The notes: generated by a model not told the origin, from the letters alone. A stretch of 64,000 nucleotides of DNA from Streptomyces caniscabiei (GCF_014930365.1 NZ_JABXWI010000016.1:186001-250000), one strand, 5' to 3'. Positions 34,853-44,499 are shown, numbered from the stretch's first letter. Program-made: numbers and translations.

Positions 34853-35263
34853 ATTCCCTCCCGAGAGGTTGAGCGGACGTGCGTGGACGTACGGGGGCGC
34901 GCCCGGACAGGGGCGGACGCCGGATGCGGTCGAGACGAGACACGGGGCTCGGGTGGCGCGCGTACGACGTGGCCGTGGGCGGATTCCGAGAGGATTCCGG
35001 GACGAAGGACGTCGGCGAGGCGGCGAGGAGAGGGGGTACACGCGGCTGGGCGGCGTGTGTCGCAGGTCAAGCCAAACAGGCGGGGTGGCGGTCGGGCACC
35101 GCGTGAAAGGGGCGGCTTCGCGTCCCGGGGATGCGGAAACCGACGACTGAGGCAGAGCACCGGCGGAGCCGCGCTTCCACGCCCGTCGCCCACCTCCCAC
35201 GACCGGCGCGAAAGGCGCACGAGGCGGGTGGTGAGCAGGGCGCACGCCCCCCCCGACACGACA

Positions 35264-35287
35264 AGGGGCCGCCCGAAGGCGGCCCCT
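35264..35287. terminator. hairpin terminator of the glucarate operon
   Basis: AGGGGCCGCC and GGCGGCCCCT form a perfect 10-bp stem with a CGAA loop, 40 bp past the stop of the glucarate dehydratase gene. Confidence 0.85.
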
Positions 35288-35326
35288 GATCAGTGGCGGT
35301 TCACCGGTGTCTCCGCCCCGGCCGGC

Positions 35327-36586
35327 TCACCAGCGCGGCAGGCGCAGCTCGTACCCCGGCTGGATCCGGCGCATGTACCCGGTGTCGTCGCGGGAGCGCA
35401 TCCCCGAGTCGACGTAGAGCCGGTGCAGCCGGTCGAGGGCGTCGTGGTCCAGTTCCACACCCAGCCCGGGCCCCGTCGGCACCGCGATCTCCCCGTCCCG
35501 GAACTCCAGCACGCCCGGCACGATCACGTCGTCCGCCGAGTTCCACGGGTAGTGCGTGTCGCAGGAGTGGTCCAGATTCGGGATGGCGGCCGCGACATGG
35601 GTCATCGCGGCCAGGCTGATGCCGAGGTGCGAGTTGGAGTGCATGGACAGCGCGAGCCCGAACGCCTCGCAGACGGCGGCCAGTTCACGGGTGCGGCGCA
35701 GCCCGCCCCAGTAGTGGTGGTCGGTGAGCAGGACCTGCACCGCGTTCCGCTCGACGGCCGGCCTCAGATGCTCCCAGGCCACCACGCACATATTGGTCGC
35801 GAGCGGCATCGGCGACTCCTCGGCCACCTCCGCCATGCCGGGGATGCCGACGGTCGGGTCCTCCAGGTACTCCAGCACGCCGTCCAGCCGGCGGGCGACG
35901 TACTTCGAGGTCTCCACCGTCCAGGCCGTGTTGGGGTCCAGACGCAGGGGCTGCCCGGGGAAGGCCTCCGCGAGCGCCTCGACGGCGGCGATCTCCTCGT
36001 CCGGCGGGAAGACACCACCCTTCAGCTTGAACGACCGGAAGCCGTACCGCTGTTGCATCAGCCGGGCCTGCTCGACCACACCGGCCGGGTCGAGGGCCTC
36101 GCCCCAGTCGTCGCCGACCGCCGGGCGGCCGTCGAGGGCGGGGTGTTCGGCCCACTTGTAGAAGAGGTACGCGGCGAAGGGCACGGTGTCGCGGACCCGG
36201 CCGCCGAGCAGGTCGCTGACCGGGCGGCCGAGCAGTCTGCCCTGCGCGTCGAGACAGGCGACCTCGACCGCCGAGGTGGTCCAGCCGCGCTCGTGGGAGC
36301 CGGGCACGGTGGGCCGCAGGGCGGTGTCGATCGCGGCCGTGACGGCGGTCGTGTCGAAGACGTCCAGGCCGACCACCGCCTTCGCGGCGATGTCGAGCCG
36401 CTCCAGGCGGACGGTGCCGCCCGTCGACTCGCCGAGCCCCACCGTGCCGTCCTCCAGGACGAGTTGGAGGACGGTCCGCAGCGCGAGGGGCTCGTGGACG
36501 CCGTTGGAGTTCAGCAGCGGCGGGTCGCGGAAGGCGATCGGGGTGACGATCAGCTCGCGGATCCGGGTGCCGGTCGTGCCCGTCAT
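35327..36586 (-). CDS. gudD: glucarate dehydratase
   Basis: 419 residues, enolase superfamily. Converts D-glucarate to 5-keto-4-deoxyglucarate. It has the general base Lys in SFKLKGGVFPPDEE, the metal ligand region LRLDPNTAW, the LEDP motif and the His of MHSNSHLGISLAAM, and a typical N-terminus (LLNSNGVHEPLALRTVLQL) for the GlucD subgroup. ATG 36586 overlaps the stop of the next-step gene (ATGA), consistent with one pathway. Galactarate or idarate activity is possible, as in relatives. Confidence 0.92.
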   Translation of the reverse strand: MTGTTGTRIRELIVTPIAFRDPPLLNSNGVHEPLALRTVLQLVLEDGTVGLGESTGGTVRLERLDIAAKAVVGLDVFDTTAVTAAIDTALRPTVPGSHERGWTTSAVEVACLDAQGRLLGRPVSDLLGGRVRDTVPFAAYLFYKWAEHPALDGRPAVGDDWGEALDPAGVVEQARLMQQRYGFRSFKLKGGVFPPDEEIAAVEALAEAFPGQPLRLDPNTAWTVETSKYVARRLDGVLEYLEDPTVGIPGMAEVAEESPMPLATNMCVVAWEHLRPAVERNAVQVLLTDHHYWGGLRRTRELAAVCEAFGLALSMHSNSHLGISLAAMTHVAAAIPNLDHSCDTHYPWNSADDVIVPGVLEFRDGEIAVPTGPGLGVELDHDALDRLHRLYVDSGMRSRDDTGYMRRIQPGYELRLPRW

Positions 36587-37491
36587 ACGCCCACCACCCC
36601 CAGCCCGTGGTCGATCAGTTTCGCGAGCCGGGCCACGTGCTCCGGCGTCGGGTCGACCAATGGCGCCCGTACGCCGCCGACGTCGAGCCCGCGCAGGGTC
36701 ACCCCGGCCTTGATCAGCGCCACGGCGTAACCGGGCACCTCGTCGCGCAGTTCCACGAGCGGGCCGTAGAACTCGTCGAGGAGCGTGGTGACCAGCGTGT
36801 CGTCGTGCTCGGCGAGGGCCCGGTGGAAGGCGAGGGCGATCTCCGGGGCGAAGGCGAACACGGCGGAGGAGTACAGGCCGACGCCGATGCCCTGGTAGGC
36901 GGGTGCGGTCATCTCGGCGGTGGGCAGCCCGTTGAAGAACTGGAAGTCCTCCGTGCCCGGCACGGCCCGCACCGCGCGGACGACGCGGTGCATGCGCTCG
37001 ATGTCTCCGATGCCGTCCTTGAGGCCGACGACCCCGGGCAGCGCGGCGATCTCGGCGGCGGTGTCCGGGGTGAGGCGGGCGGTCCCGCGCTGATAGAAGA
37101 CGACCGGCAGGGCGGTGGCCTCCGTGACCTCCCGCACGTACCGGACCAGGCCCTGCTGCGGCGCGCTCACCAGATACGGCGGCAGCAGCAGGATGCCGTC
37201 GGCGCCGGCGCGTTCGACCCGGGCGGCCTGGTCGCGGGCGACCGGGAGCGGGCCCCCGGCGGCGGCCAGGACCGGGACCCGCCCGGCCGTCGTCGTCACC
37301 GCGACCCGGGTGGCGCGCTCGATCTCCTCGGGCGTCAACGCGTGGAACTCGCCGGTGCCGCAGGCGACGAACACGCCCCCGGCCCCGGCCGCGACCCCCG
37401 CCTCGATGTGCTGTGCGAGCCGTTCCTCGTCCACCGAACCGTCCGGAGCGAACGGTGTGACCGGAAAGAACAGCACTCCTTGGAACTTCAT
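36583..37491 (-). CDS. kdgD: 5-dehydro-4-deoxyglucarate dehydratase
   Basis: 302 residues, DapA/NAL superfamily. Dehydrates and decarboxylates 5-keto-4-deoxyglucarate to 2-oxoglutarate semialdehyde. Visible are the N-terminal LFFPVTPFAPDGSVDEE, the GTGEFHALT loop, the conserved Tyr in PVVFYQRG and the Schiff-base Lys in GVVGLKDGIGD. The final semialdehyde dehydrogenase is not in this operon. Start ATG 37491 has GAGGGAGAC upstream, 25 bp after the permease gene. Confidence 0.93.
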   Translation of the reverse strand: MKFQGVLFFPVTPFAPDGSVDEERLAQHIEAGVAAGAGGVFVACGTGEFHALTPEEIERATRVAVTTTAGRVPVLAAAGGPLPVARDQAARVERAGADGILLLPPYLVSAPQQGLVRYVREVTEATALPVVFYQRGTARLTPDTAAEIAALPGVVGLKDGIGDIERMHRVVRAVRAVPGTEDFQFFNGLPTAEMTAPAYQGIGVGLYSSAVFAFAPEIALAFHRALAEHDDTLVTTLLDEFYGPLVELRDEVPGYAVALIKAGVTLRGLDVGGVRAPLVDPTPEHVARLAKLIDHGLGVVGV

Positions 37492-37516
37492 GTCTCCCTC
37501 GAATGTGGGGGTCGGG

Positions 37517-38470
37517 TCAGCCCTTGGTGGCGCCGGCGGCGATGCCGGTGACCAACGAGCGCTGGAGGAGCAGATAGACGATCAGACTGGGGACGAGGGC
37601 GATGACCGCGCCGGCGAGGACGACGCCCGAACCGACCTCGGGGTCGGTGCGCAGGATGGACAGGGCCACGGTGACCGTGTAGTCGGTCGGGTCCTTCGCG
37701 GCGATCAGCGGCAGCAGGTACTGGTCCCAGATCATGATGAAGCCGAGCACCCCCGCCACACCGAGCGCGGGCTTGCACAGCGGCAGGACGACCTGCCACA
37801 GCATCCGCAGCTCGCCGACACCGTCGAGGCGTGCGGCCTCCTCGATCTCGCTGGGGATGTCCTTCATGAACTCGGTCAGCAGCATCACCGAGAAGCCCCA
37901 GGCACCGAGCGGCAGGATGACGCCCCAGACGGTCCCCTTCAGGTCGATGCCGACCACCGGGACGTGGCCGAGGACCAGGGACAGCGGGATCGCGATGACC
38001 TCCTCGGGGAGCATCATCGTCAGCATGAACAGGGTCATGACCAGCGCTTGGCCGCGGAACCGGTGCCGGGCCAGGGCGTACGCCGCGAGCACGCACACCA
38101 CGAGCTGCAGGAGCAGCCCGCCGCCCGCTATCACGAGCGAGTTGGTGAAGTAGTCCCAGATGCCGCGCTCCCCGGCCACCCGGAAGTTGAGCAGGGTGCC
38201 GTCGTGCGGGAGGAACGTCAGCGACGAGCCGCTGGGGTGGGTGCTCAGGGCGCCCGAGACGATCGTCAGGAAGGGCGCGGCGAAGATGCCGAGCGCCAGC
38301 GCGCACAGCAGGATCCGCAGGACCCAGGAGATGCCGGGCCGGTCGTTCCAGCCGAGCGCGGTGTCGAAACGGGCGGGTGTCGTCCGGGCCTGCTTTCCGG
38401 TTCTCCCGGACGACGTGACGGCCTCGTCGGACGACGGCGTCCGGACGGGGTCGAGGGCGGGTGCGCTCAT
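37517..38470 (-). CDS. sugar ABC permease, MalG-type (CUT1)
   Basis: 317 residues with six hydrophobic segments after a long cytoplasmic tail. The EAA loop EIEEAARLDGVGELRMLWQVVLPLCKPAL is characteristic of CUT1 carbohydrate permeases. ATG 38470 overlaps the stop of the partner permease gene. Placement before kdgD and gudD suggests import of glucarate or a glucarate-yielding saccharide. Confidence 0.92.
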   Translation of the reverse strand: MSAPALDPVRTPSSDEAVTSSGRTGKQARTTPARFDTALGWNDRPGISWVLRILLCALALGIFAAPFLTIVSGALSTHPSGSSLTFLPHDGTLLNFRVAGERGIWDYFTNSLVIAGGGLLLQLVVCVLAAYALARHRFRGQALVMTLFMLTMMLPEEVIAIPLSLVLGHVPVVGIDLKGTVWGVILPLGAWGFSVMLLTEFMKDIPSEIEEAARLDGVGELRMLWQVVLPLCKPALGVAGVLGFIMIWDQYLLPLIAAKDPTDYTVTVALSILRTDPEVGSGVVLAGAVIALVPSLIVYLLLQRSLVTGIAAGATKG

Positions 38471-39414
38471 CGCACGTCTCCCCTCTTGCGGAAGTGGTTG
38501 ACGGAGACGGTGAGCAGCAGCGTCACCGCGAGCAGGACGACGGAGGCCGCCGACGCGCCGCCGATGTCGTTGCGGGTGAAGCCGAGGGTGTAGGCGCGGG
38601 TCATCCAGACCTCGGTGGACCCGGCCGGGCCGCCGCCCGTGAGGACGTACACCTCGGTGAAGACCCGCAGACCGCGGATGGCGGCCAGGGTGAGGACGAT
38701 GCCGAGGGCCGGGCGGATCGCCGGCAGGGTGACGTACCGCAGCCGCTGCCACAGCGAGACGCCGTCCATGGCGGCGGCCTCGTACAGCGTGCGGTCCACG
38801 CCCGCGAGTCCGGCGAGGATGATCACCATGTTGTAGGGGGCGGTCATCCAGATGCCCATGACCATCGTGGCCCACAGCGCGGTGTCCGGGTTGTCGAGGA
38901 ACGGGGTCGGGCCGAGGCCGAGGAAGCCGAGGGCGCCGTTCACCAGGCCGTCGGAGGTCGGGTAGTACATCAGCCGCCACAGTTCGCCGACGACGGCGGT
39001 CGCGGTGACGACCGGCAGGAAGACGGCCGTGCGGATGAGCTTCAGCGAGCGGGCCTGGCCCTCCAGGAGCAGCGCCAGGAGGAAGCCGACGGCGATCGCG
39101 CCGAGCGACTGCCCGATGCCGAGGAGCAGGGTGTGGCCGACCGCGTCCTGGAAGCGGTGGTCGGTCAGGACCCGGGTGTAGTTGTCGAGGCCGACCCACT
39201 GGTCGCCGAGGAAGGGCCGTACGTCGAAGAAGCTGAGCCAGATGCCCTTGCCCATCGGCAGGAACTTGAAGACGAGGGCGAGCAGCAGGCCGGGGGCCAG
39301 GAACAGCCAGGGGAGGAGGGTCTTCTTGCCGAAGAACCGCCTGGTGAGCGCTCTGCCCCGATCCGGTGCGGCGGCGGACGCGGAGGCCGAAAGGGCCGAT
39401 GTGGTCGCGGTCAT
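38467..39414 (-). CDS. sugar ABC permease, MalF-type (CUT1)
   Basis: 315 residues with six helices; starts with PWLFLAPGLLLALVFKFLPMG and contains the EAA loop YEAAAMDGVSLWQRLRYVTLPAIRPAL. ATG 39414 overlaps the stop of the binding-protein gene. It forms the heterodimeric channel with the MalG-type partner. Confidence 0.92.
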   Translation of the reverse strand: MTATTSALSASASAAAPDRGRALTRRFFGKKTLLPWLFLAPGLLLALVFKFLPMGKGIWLSFFDVRPFLGDQWVGLDNYTRVLTDHRFQDAVGHTLLLGIGQSLGAIAVGFLLALLLEGQARSLKLIRTAVFLPVVTATAVVGELWRLMYYPTSDGLVNGALGFLGLGPTPFLDNPDTALWATMVMGIWMTAPYNMVIILAGLAGVDRTLYEAAAMDGVSLWQRLRYVTLPAIRPALGIVLTLAAIRGLRVFTEVYVLTGGGPAGSTEVWMTRAYTLGFTRNDIGGASAASVVLLAVTLLLTVSVNHFRKRGDVR

Positions 39415-40736
39415 TTCAACAGGTCCTGGTCCTTGAGGTCGCCGGCGAGGGTGTCGTTGAGTTCCTTGAGGCCGGAGCCGACGTCGCTGCCGCAGTACGT
39501 GAAGACCGCGTTGAGGGCGTCGGCGGTGTCCTGTTTGATCGGCGCGAAGTCGGGCGCGTTGGGGAACTGCTCGGAGGCGTCCTCGTAGGCCTTCTGCACG
39601 ACGCTCCAGCGCGGGTCGTCCCGCACCTGGGCGGCGTCGAGCGTGGAGTTGACGGGGATGCGGACCACGGGCTGGTTCTTGCCCGTCATGGCGAGCCGCT
39701 GGCCCTCTGGGGAGATCAGGAAGGCGGCGAGCGCCCGTTCCTGCTTCGTCTTGCCGGTCCGTGCGCCGAAGTAGATGTTCTCGCCGTCGGCCAGCACGGT
39801 GGACCCGGCCGGGCCCGCCGGGAAGGGGACGACTTCGTAGGTGTCCTTGCCGGGCGTGGTGTCGTAGGTGGCGATGTTGTACGGGCCGGTGAGGTACATC
39901 CCGGCGTTGCCGTCCTGGAAGTTGGTGGCGGTGCCCGTGACGGCGCTGATGGCGCCGGGCTGGATGACACCGTTGTCACCGCAGAAGAGGTTGTCCTTCA
40001 TCCAGGTGACGGTGCGCACGGCGGCGGCCGAGTCCATGGTGGGGCGGTAGCCCTCGCCGTCCCGCTCGATGATCTTCGCGCCGCCGGACCAGAGGAAGCT
40101 GGCGCCCCACCAGGCGGCGTAGCCGTTCTGGGCGCTGCCCGGGACGACCATGCCGTAGGTGTCCTTCTTGCCGTTCCCGTCGGGGTCGCGGTCGGCGAAG
40201 GCCTTCGCCACGGAGAGCATCTCCGCCCAGGTGGTCGGCGCCTTCAGCCCGAGCCCGCGCAGCCAGTCCGAGCGGATCATCAGGGTCTGGGCCTGACGGG
40301 AGTACGGGATGCCGTAGTGCTCGCCGTCGATGCCCACGGTGGAGGCCCAGGTCTTGTCGGTGATCTGGCCGTGTCCGTCGATCGAGGCCGGATCGATCGG
40401 CTTCAGCAGGCCCTGGCCCTGGTAACTGCCCATCAGCGCCGTGTCGTTGATCATCACGTCCGGCAGATCCTTGGTGGACGCCCGGCTCTGGAGCTGCTGG
40501 TCGAAGTTGATGACCGGCTGATAGTCGATCTTGATGCCGGTCTTCGCGGTGAAAGCGGCGAACACCCGCTCGTACGTGGCGGCCGGGTCCGGGTTGCTCC
40601 GGGTCCAGACCTCCAGCGTGTTCGGGTCAGCGCTTCCGGCGCTGTCGGATCCCGGTCCGCAGGCCGCTGCCCCGAACGCGAGTCCCGCGACGGTGGTCAT
40701 GGCGGCCAGGCGGCGACTTCGTCGGCGAACGCCCAT
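39411..40736 (-). CDS. sugar ABC binding lipoprotein of the glucarate operon
   Basis: 441 residues. Signal MGVRRRSRRLAAMTTVAGLAFGAAAC with lipobox GAAAC; mature part of the SBP_bac_1 type (TLEVWTRSNPDPAATYERVFAAFTAKTGIKI, DVMINDTALMGSYQGQGLL, GIPYSRQAQTLMIRSDWL). First gene of the operon. ATG 40736 has CGGAGTG upstream; an earlier in-frame ATG at 40781 lies inside the operator and is unlikely. No ATPase gene follows, so the shared MsiK ATPase of streptomycetes probably drives uptake. Confidence 0.92.
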   Translation of the reverse strand: MGVRRRSRRLAAMTTVAGLAFGAAACGPGSDSAGSADPNTLEVWTRSNPDPAATYERVFAAFTAKTGIKIDYQPVINFDQQLQSRASTKDLPDVMINDTALMGSYQGQGLLKPIDPASIDGHGQITDKTWASTVGIDGEHYGIPYSRQAQTLMIRSDWLRGLGLKAPTTWAEMLSVAKAFADRDPDGNGKKDTYGMVVPGSAQNGYAAWWGASFLWSGGAKIIERDGEGYRPTMDSAAAVRTVTWMKDNLFCGDNGVIQPGAISAVTGTATNFQDGNAGMYLTGPYNIATYDTTPGKDTYEVVPFPAGPAGSTVLADGENIYFGARTGKTKQERALAAFLISPEGQRLAMTGKNQPVVRIPVNSTLDAAQVRDDPRWSVVQKAYEDASEQFPNAPDFAPIKQDTADALNAVFTYCGSDVGSGLKELNDTLAGDLKDQDLLK

Positions 40737-40784
40737 GGGCACACTCCGTTGTTCCTCCGGGCCGTCCGCCCGGCTGTTCATATC

Positions 40785-40848
40785 CGTGAACGCGCTTCAC
40801 GAATCTAAATGATCGGCCAAGCTACGGAGCGTTCCGTTTGCATGTCAA
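40785..40848 (-). promoter_or_regulatory. promoter and two operator-like palindromes of the glucarate operon
   Basis: On the minus strand TTGACA (40848-40843), 18 bp, then TAGCTT (40824-40819) form a good promoter. One inverted repeat, ACGGA-N4-TCCGT (40824-40837), lies between the -35 and -10. A second, CGTGAA-N5-TTCACG (40785-40801), lies just past the expected start site. Both positions suit repressors. No regulator gene is adjacent, so which protein binds is unknown (GntR or LacI type are candidates). Confidence 0.6.
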
Positions 40849-40939
40849 GACATGGGTAGGAGTTTTCACCGGTGCCACACCCCGCCTCTGCGGGATCCTG
40901 GGGAGCGCCTGAGGAGATCGGATCGGGAGGTGGTCAGCC

Positions 40940-41803
40940 GTGGCCGAGCGCACGGCACCGAGTGCCCTGGCGGCCCGGCTCACCGGCCGTACGGCGACCG
41001 GTGAACGCCGGCTGTCCGGCACGCTCACCGAGGTCGCCCTCGACGACGGCCGGAAGGTCCTCGTCAAGCTGGGCGACGGCCCCGGCGCGGCCCGGGCCGA
41101 GGTGGCCGGACTGCGCTGGCTCGCCGAGGCGGACGCGGTCCGCGTTCCGGCGGTCCACGGCCACCACGGGAACCGCATGGTGATCGACCTGGTGGACCAA
41201 GGGGCACCGAGTGCCGGAGCGGCGGCCCGCCTCGGCGCCGAACTGGCAGCACTGCACGGCGCCGGCGCACCCGCCTTCGGCGCCCCACCACCCGGCGGCC
41301 CGACGGAGGCGTACATCGGACGCGCCCCCATGCGGAACGTCCCCGCCGGCGAATGGCCCGCCTGGTACGCCGAGCACCGCGTCCTGCCGTATCTGCGCCG
41401 CGCGGTCGACGACCGCACTGTCCGCCCCGCCGAGGCCGCCCCGATCGAGGAGGTCTGCGCCCGGCTGCCCGACCTGGCCGGCCCCGCCGAGCCGCCCGCC
41501 CGGCTGCACGGCGACCTCTGGAACGGCAACGTCCTGTGGGGCGCCGACGGCCACGCCCATCTCATCGACCCGGCCGCGCACGGCGGCCACCGCGAGACCG
41601 ACCTGGCGATGCTGGCGCTCTTCGGCTGCCCCCACCTGGCCCACGTCCTGGACGGCTACCAGCAGGCGGCACCGCTCGCCGACGGCTGGCAGGACCGCGT
41701 CGGCCTCCACCAGCTCTTCCCGCTGCTGGTGCACACCGTCCTCTTCGGCCGGGGCTACGCGGAACAGGCCCTCGCGGTGGCGCGGGCGGTCCTCGGGAAG
41801 TGA
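40940..41803 (+). CDS. fructosamine-kinase-family protein
   Basis: 287 residues, small-molecule kinase fold. The N-lobe Lys is in KVLVKLGDGPGAARAEVAGLRWL; the catalytic loop ARLHGDLWNGNVLW and metal-binding HLIDPAAHGGHRETDLAML are typical of fructosamine-3-kinases, which phosphorylate glycated amines so that they can fall apart. GTG 40940 has CGGGAGG upstream. It is divergent from the glucarate operon and ends before a hairpin. Confidence 0.9.
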   Translation: MAERTAPSALAARLTGRTATGERRLSGTLTEVALDDGRKVLVKLGDGPGAARAEVAGLRWLAEADAVRVPAVHGHHGNRMVIDLVDQGAPSAGAAARLGAELAALHGAGAPAFGAPPPGGPTEAYIGRAPMRNVPAGEWPAWYAEHRVLPYLRRAVDDRTVRPAEAAPIEEVCARLPDLAGPAEPPARLHGDLWNGNVLWGADGHAHLIDPAAHGGHRETDLAMLALFGCPHLAHVLDGYQQAAPLADGWQDRVGLHQLFPLLVHTVLFGRGYAEQALAVARAVLGK

Positions 41804-41841
41804 GTCACCCGCGGTCCGCCGCGTCGCGCCGGCCGCACACA

Positions 41842-41876
41842 CCACCGGGAGGCGCCGCGTGGGCGCCTCCCGGTGG
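41842..41876. terminator. hairpin terminator
   Basis: CCACCGGGAGGCGCC pairs perfectly with GGCGCCTCCCGGTGG (15 bp) around a five-base loop, between the convergent kinase and TerD-domain genes. Confidence 0.85.
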
Positions 41877-41970
41877 AAGCAGAGGGCGAGGAGAGCGAAG
41901 GAACTCGGTTTCATTTGGAGTGAATGAGAAGGAAGCCCCTTCATGGCCTCGCCACGGGCCACGCTAGCAC

Positions 41971-44142
41971 TCAGCCCGGGACCAGGTCGCGCAGATTTTC
42001 GAGGGTGACGACCCGGGAGTCCGGGTGCAGTCCCTCGGGCCGTTCGAGACCGATGTACGTCACGGGCTCGTCCGGCACCGACACGCCGTCCCACAGGTCC
42101 ACGACCGTGGTCTCACGCGTCATCAGGTCGACCAGATACCCCACCGTCAGCTGCTCGCGCTCCACGACGGCCCGCACCAGCCTGGACACCGACGCCTGGT
42201 TCTCCTCGACCCGGTTGGCCGACGAGACGCCCCTCAGATAAAGGTGCAGCCACTTCGCGCTCCACCGGCCGTCCTCCCCGCGCCGGAACACCAGCGGCAG
42301 AGCCACCCGGCCCGCCCCGCGCAGCTCCGACTTCATCCGCACGGTGCGCGGCTCGAAGGGCCGGCCCTTCTGCGCGCCGTCGCGCACCATGAACCCGAAG
42401 AACGACTCCTCGACCTGCTCGAAGCCCTCGCCCGCGTAGATGTTGACCTGCGGCACGATGAACGTGCCGCGCACCCGGTCCAGGGTCAGTTCGATGAACT
42501 CCGAGGCACCGTCGGGCGCCTCGGTGACATCGCCCGAGTGCCGGCCCCCGACAGCGGTGAGCGAGGTGTAGGAGAGCCAGGAGTCGGTGCTGTAGTCGCC
42601 GTGCAGGAGCAGCGCCGAGAGGTCGTAGTCGGTGCGGTGCTCGGTCTGCTTCCAGTACACGAAGAAGCGCAGCCGCTCGCCGTCGACCTCCGAGACCGAC
42701 CCGCGCGGCAGCACACCGAGCCCGGCCGCCGTCGCCCGGCCGCTGAGCGGCAGCGCCACGTCCAGGACGTCGGGGTCGAGCAGCAGCCGGCCCGGCGCCG
42801 GGAGCCGGCGGCGCAGCTCCTCGTCGAGCGCGGCGACCAACCGGGCACGGTCGGCCGCCGGTACCGGCGGCCGGACGTCTGGCGTCACCCAGGCGCGGCC
42901 CCGGCGGTTGACGAAGACACGCAGCTCGTCGCTCTCCCGCTCCCGGTTGTGGAAGTGCTCGCGCACCGAGAGCACGACCCGGCCGGAGACCTCGGGCGCG
43001 ACCCGCACCGCGGCGGCCACCACCGCGTCCCGCTCCGCCTGGTCGGCGGCCACGCGCAGCAGCAGGTCCAGCGCGCGGAACAGCTTGCCGGGGGCGGACT
43101 CCAGCAGCCGCGCCGCACCGCGCACGTCGAACGCGTCGAGCGCCTGCTCCACACGGCTGTCGAAGGACCGCGCCTCCTTCTCGCCGCGCGCGACCGCGAA
43201 GACGTCGGCGGCGTGGGGCCAGCGGGGGTACTCGTGCGGGTGGAGGCGCTCGCCGAGCCGCTTGAAGGGCTCCCGGTGGGCGTGCACGTCGGCGAGCTTC
43301 GCGGGGCTCGCCGCGACCACGGCGTCGAGGCCCGCGAGCAGCGCCCGGCGCACCGGACGCGACAGGGACCGGAACCGGGTCGGCTCCTGGAGCGTCACGT
43401 CGCCGCCCGACAGCGCCGCGGCCAGCCGCAGCACATCGGTGACGGTGTCGAGGAGCGGGTCCGCGTCGGCGGCGAGCCGTGCCTGGTTGACGACGGCCCG
43501 GTTCTCCCGCACCGGGATCCGCTCCGGCTGGGGACCGAGCGCGCACCGCTCCGCGAGGATGCCGAGGTCGCGCAGGTCGTCCTCGCCGAGCGGGGTCGTG
43601 CTGCCCGCCAGGGCCAGATACAGATCGGTGAGTTCGTCGTCCAGGTCCCGGCCCAGGTGCAGCACGGTGACCCGGTCGGCCGCCGACGCGATCAGCTCGT
43701 CCTGCGCGGCGAGCATCTCCTCGTAGGTGTGCTGGTACCGGCCGTACGTGGGGAGGCTGAGCAGGTCCAGCACCCCGTTCGCCAGCTGGGTCAGCACGCC
43801 CTCGCGCGCCTTCTCGTCGCCGAGGGCCCGCGCCACGCACCGCGTCCAGAACTCCTCGGTGCTCGGGACGCCGGCGGGGAAGTCGATGAAGTAGGAGTTG
43901 TGCCGGACGTGGTCGCCGACCATCTCGGCCACCGTGCGCAGGGTCCGCCGGGCGGTGTGCACGACGGCGGCCCCGGAGAGCCCCGACAGCCTCTCCAGTA
44001 GCTCGGTCGAGAGTTTGAAGCCCACGTCCATCAACGCGGCGTCGAACTGCCGCGCGGCGGCCGCGCCGTCACCAGCGGAACCCTTCGGGACGGGCAGACG
44101 ATGCGTGTGCCGGACGACCAGCGATTCGAGACTCTGCGCCAT
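41971..44142 (-). CDS. TerD-domain cytoplasmic protein
   Basis: 723 residues, no signal or membrane segments. The first about 520 residues are helical and unrecognised. The last about 190 look like a TerD-type Ca-binding beta sandwich (LDVALPLSGRATAAGLGVL, DYDLSALLLHGDYSTDSWLSYTSLTAVGG, ESFFGFMVRD), with a small tail. TerD proteins belong to the tellurite-resistance/stress network. ATG 44142 is chosen for MAQSLESLVVRHTHRLP, preceded by a weak CCGGGA. The paired ter genes are not here. Confidence 0.75.
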   Translation of the reverse strand: MAQSLESLVVRHTHRLPVPKGSAGDGAAAARQFDAALMDVGFKLSTELLERLSGLSGAAVVHTARRTLRTVAEMVGDHVRHNSYFIDFPAGVPSTEEFWTRCVARALGDEKAREGVLTQLANGVLDLLSLPTYGRYQHTYEEMLAAQDELIASAADRVTVLHLGRDLDDELTDLYLALAGSTTPLGEDDLRDLGILAERCALGPQPERIPVRENRAVVNQARLAADADPLLDTVTDVLRLAAALSGGDVTLQEPTRFRSLSRPVRRALLAGLDAVVAASPAKLADVHAHREPFKRLGERLHPHEYPRWPHAADVFAVARGEKEARSFDSRVEQALDAFDVRGAARLLESAPGKLFRALDLLLRVAADQAERDAVVAAAVRVAPEVSGRVVLSVREHFHNRERESDELRVFVNRRGRAWVTPDVRPPVPAADRARLVAALDEELRRRLPAPGRLLLDPDVLDVALPLSGRATAAGLGVLPRGSVSEVDGERLRFFVYWKQTEHRTDYDLSALLLHGDYSTDSWLSYTSLTAVGGRHSGDVTEAPDGASEFIELTLDRVRGTFIVPQVNIYAGEGFEQVEESFFGFMVRDGAQKGRPFEPRTVRMKSELRGAGRVALPLVFRRGEDGRWSAKWLHLYLRGVSSANRVEENQASVSRLVRAVVEREQLTVGYLVDLMTRETTVVDLWDGVSVPDEPVTYIGLERPEGLHPDSRVVTLENLRDLVPG

Positions 44143-44204
44143 TCCCGGATGATCGCAGAGGTGTACGAATCGACGCACGGGAGTTTTCCCGTACGCCGCC
44201 CGGC

Positions 44205-44440
44205 CCCGCCCCGGCCCGCTCCACCTTCGCGCGCGTCGCCAGCCGGTGCCGCGCGGGTGCGAGGAGACCGTCGAGGGCCGGCTCGAAGGCGGCGAGGTCC
44301 AGGGCCGAGCCGAGGACGACGTTCTCCAGGGCGGCCAGCACCGGCATCGCGTCCGGCAGCCCGAAGCCCGCGTCGAGCAGCAGCGTGACGGCCCGCTCGC
44401 ACTGGTCGAGGACACACCGGGTCGAGCACATCGAGTCGGT
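44205..44440 (-). pseudogene. remnant of a TetR-family regulator (C-terminal part)
   Basis: One minus-strand frame between paaK and the TerD gene reads CERAVTLLLDAGFGLPDAMP then VLAALENVVLGSALDLAAFEPALDGLL, which resembles the ligand-binding C-terminal domain of TetR repressors. There is no helix-turn-helix part and no start. Plus-strand sequence at about 44427-44502 encodes a possible tail of another gene (EHIESVPDDLAARAWRLRDL, stop at 44502), so the region appears to be a mosaic of decayed ends. It may be a relic of a paa repressor gene; that is inference. Confidence 0.5.
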
Positions 44441-44499
44441 GCCGGACGATCTGGCGGCGCGGGCCTGGCGACTGCGCGACCTGCGGGCCGACGGGGGCT

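Noticed and set aside
33245..36730. A 1161-codon plus-strand frame
   Set aside because: It lies antisense to the encapsulin, cyclase and gudD genes, all of which have clear family motifs.
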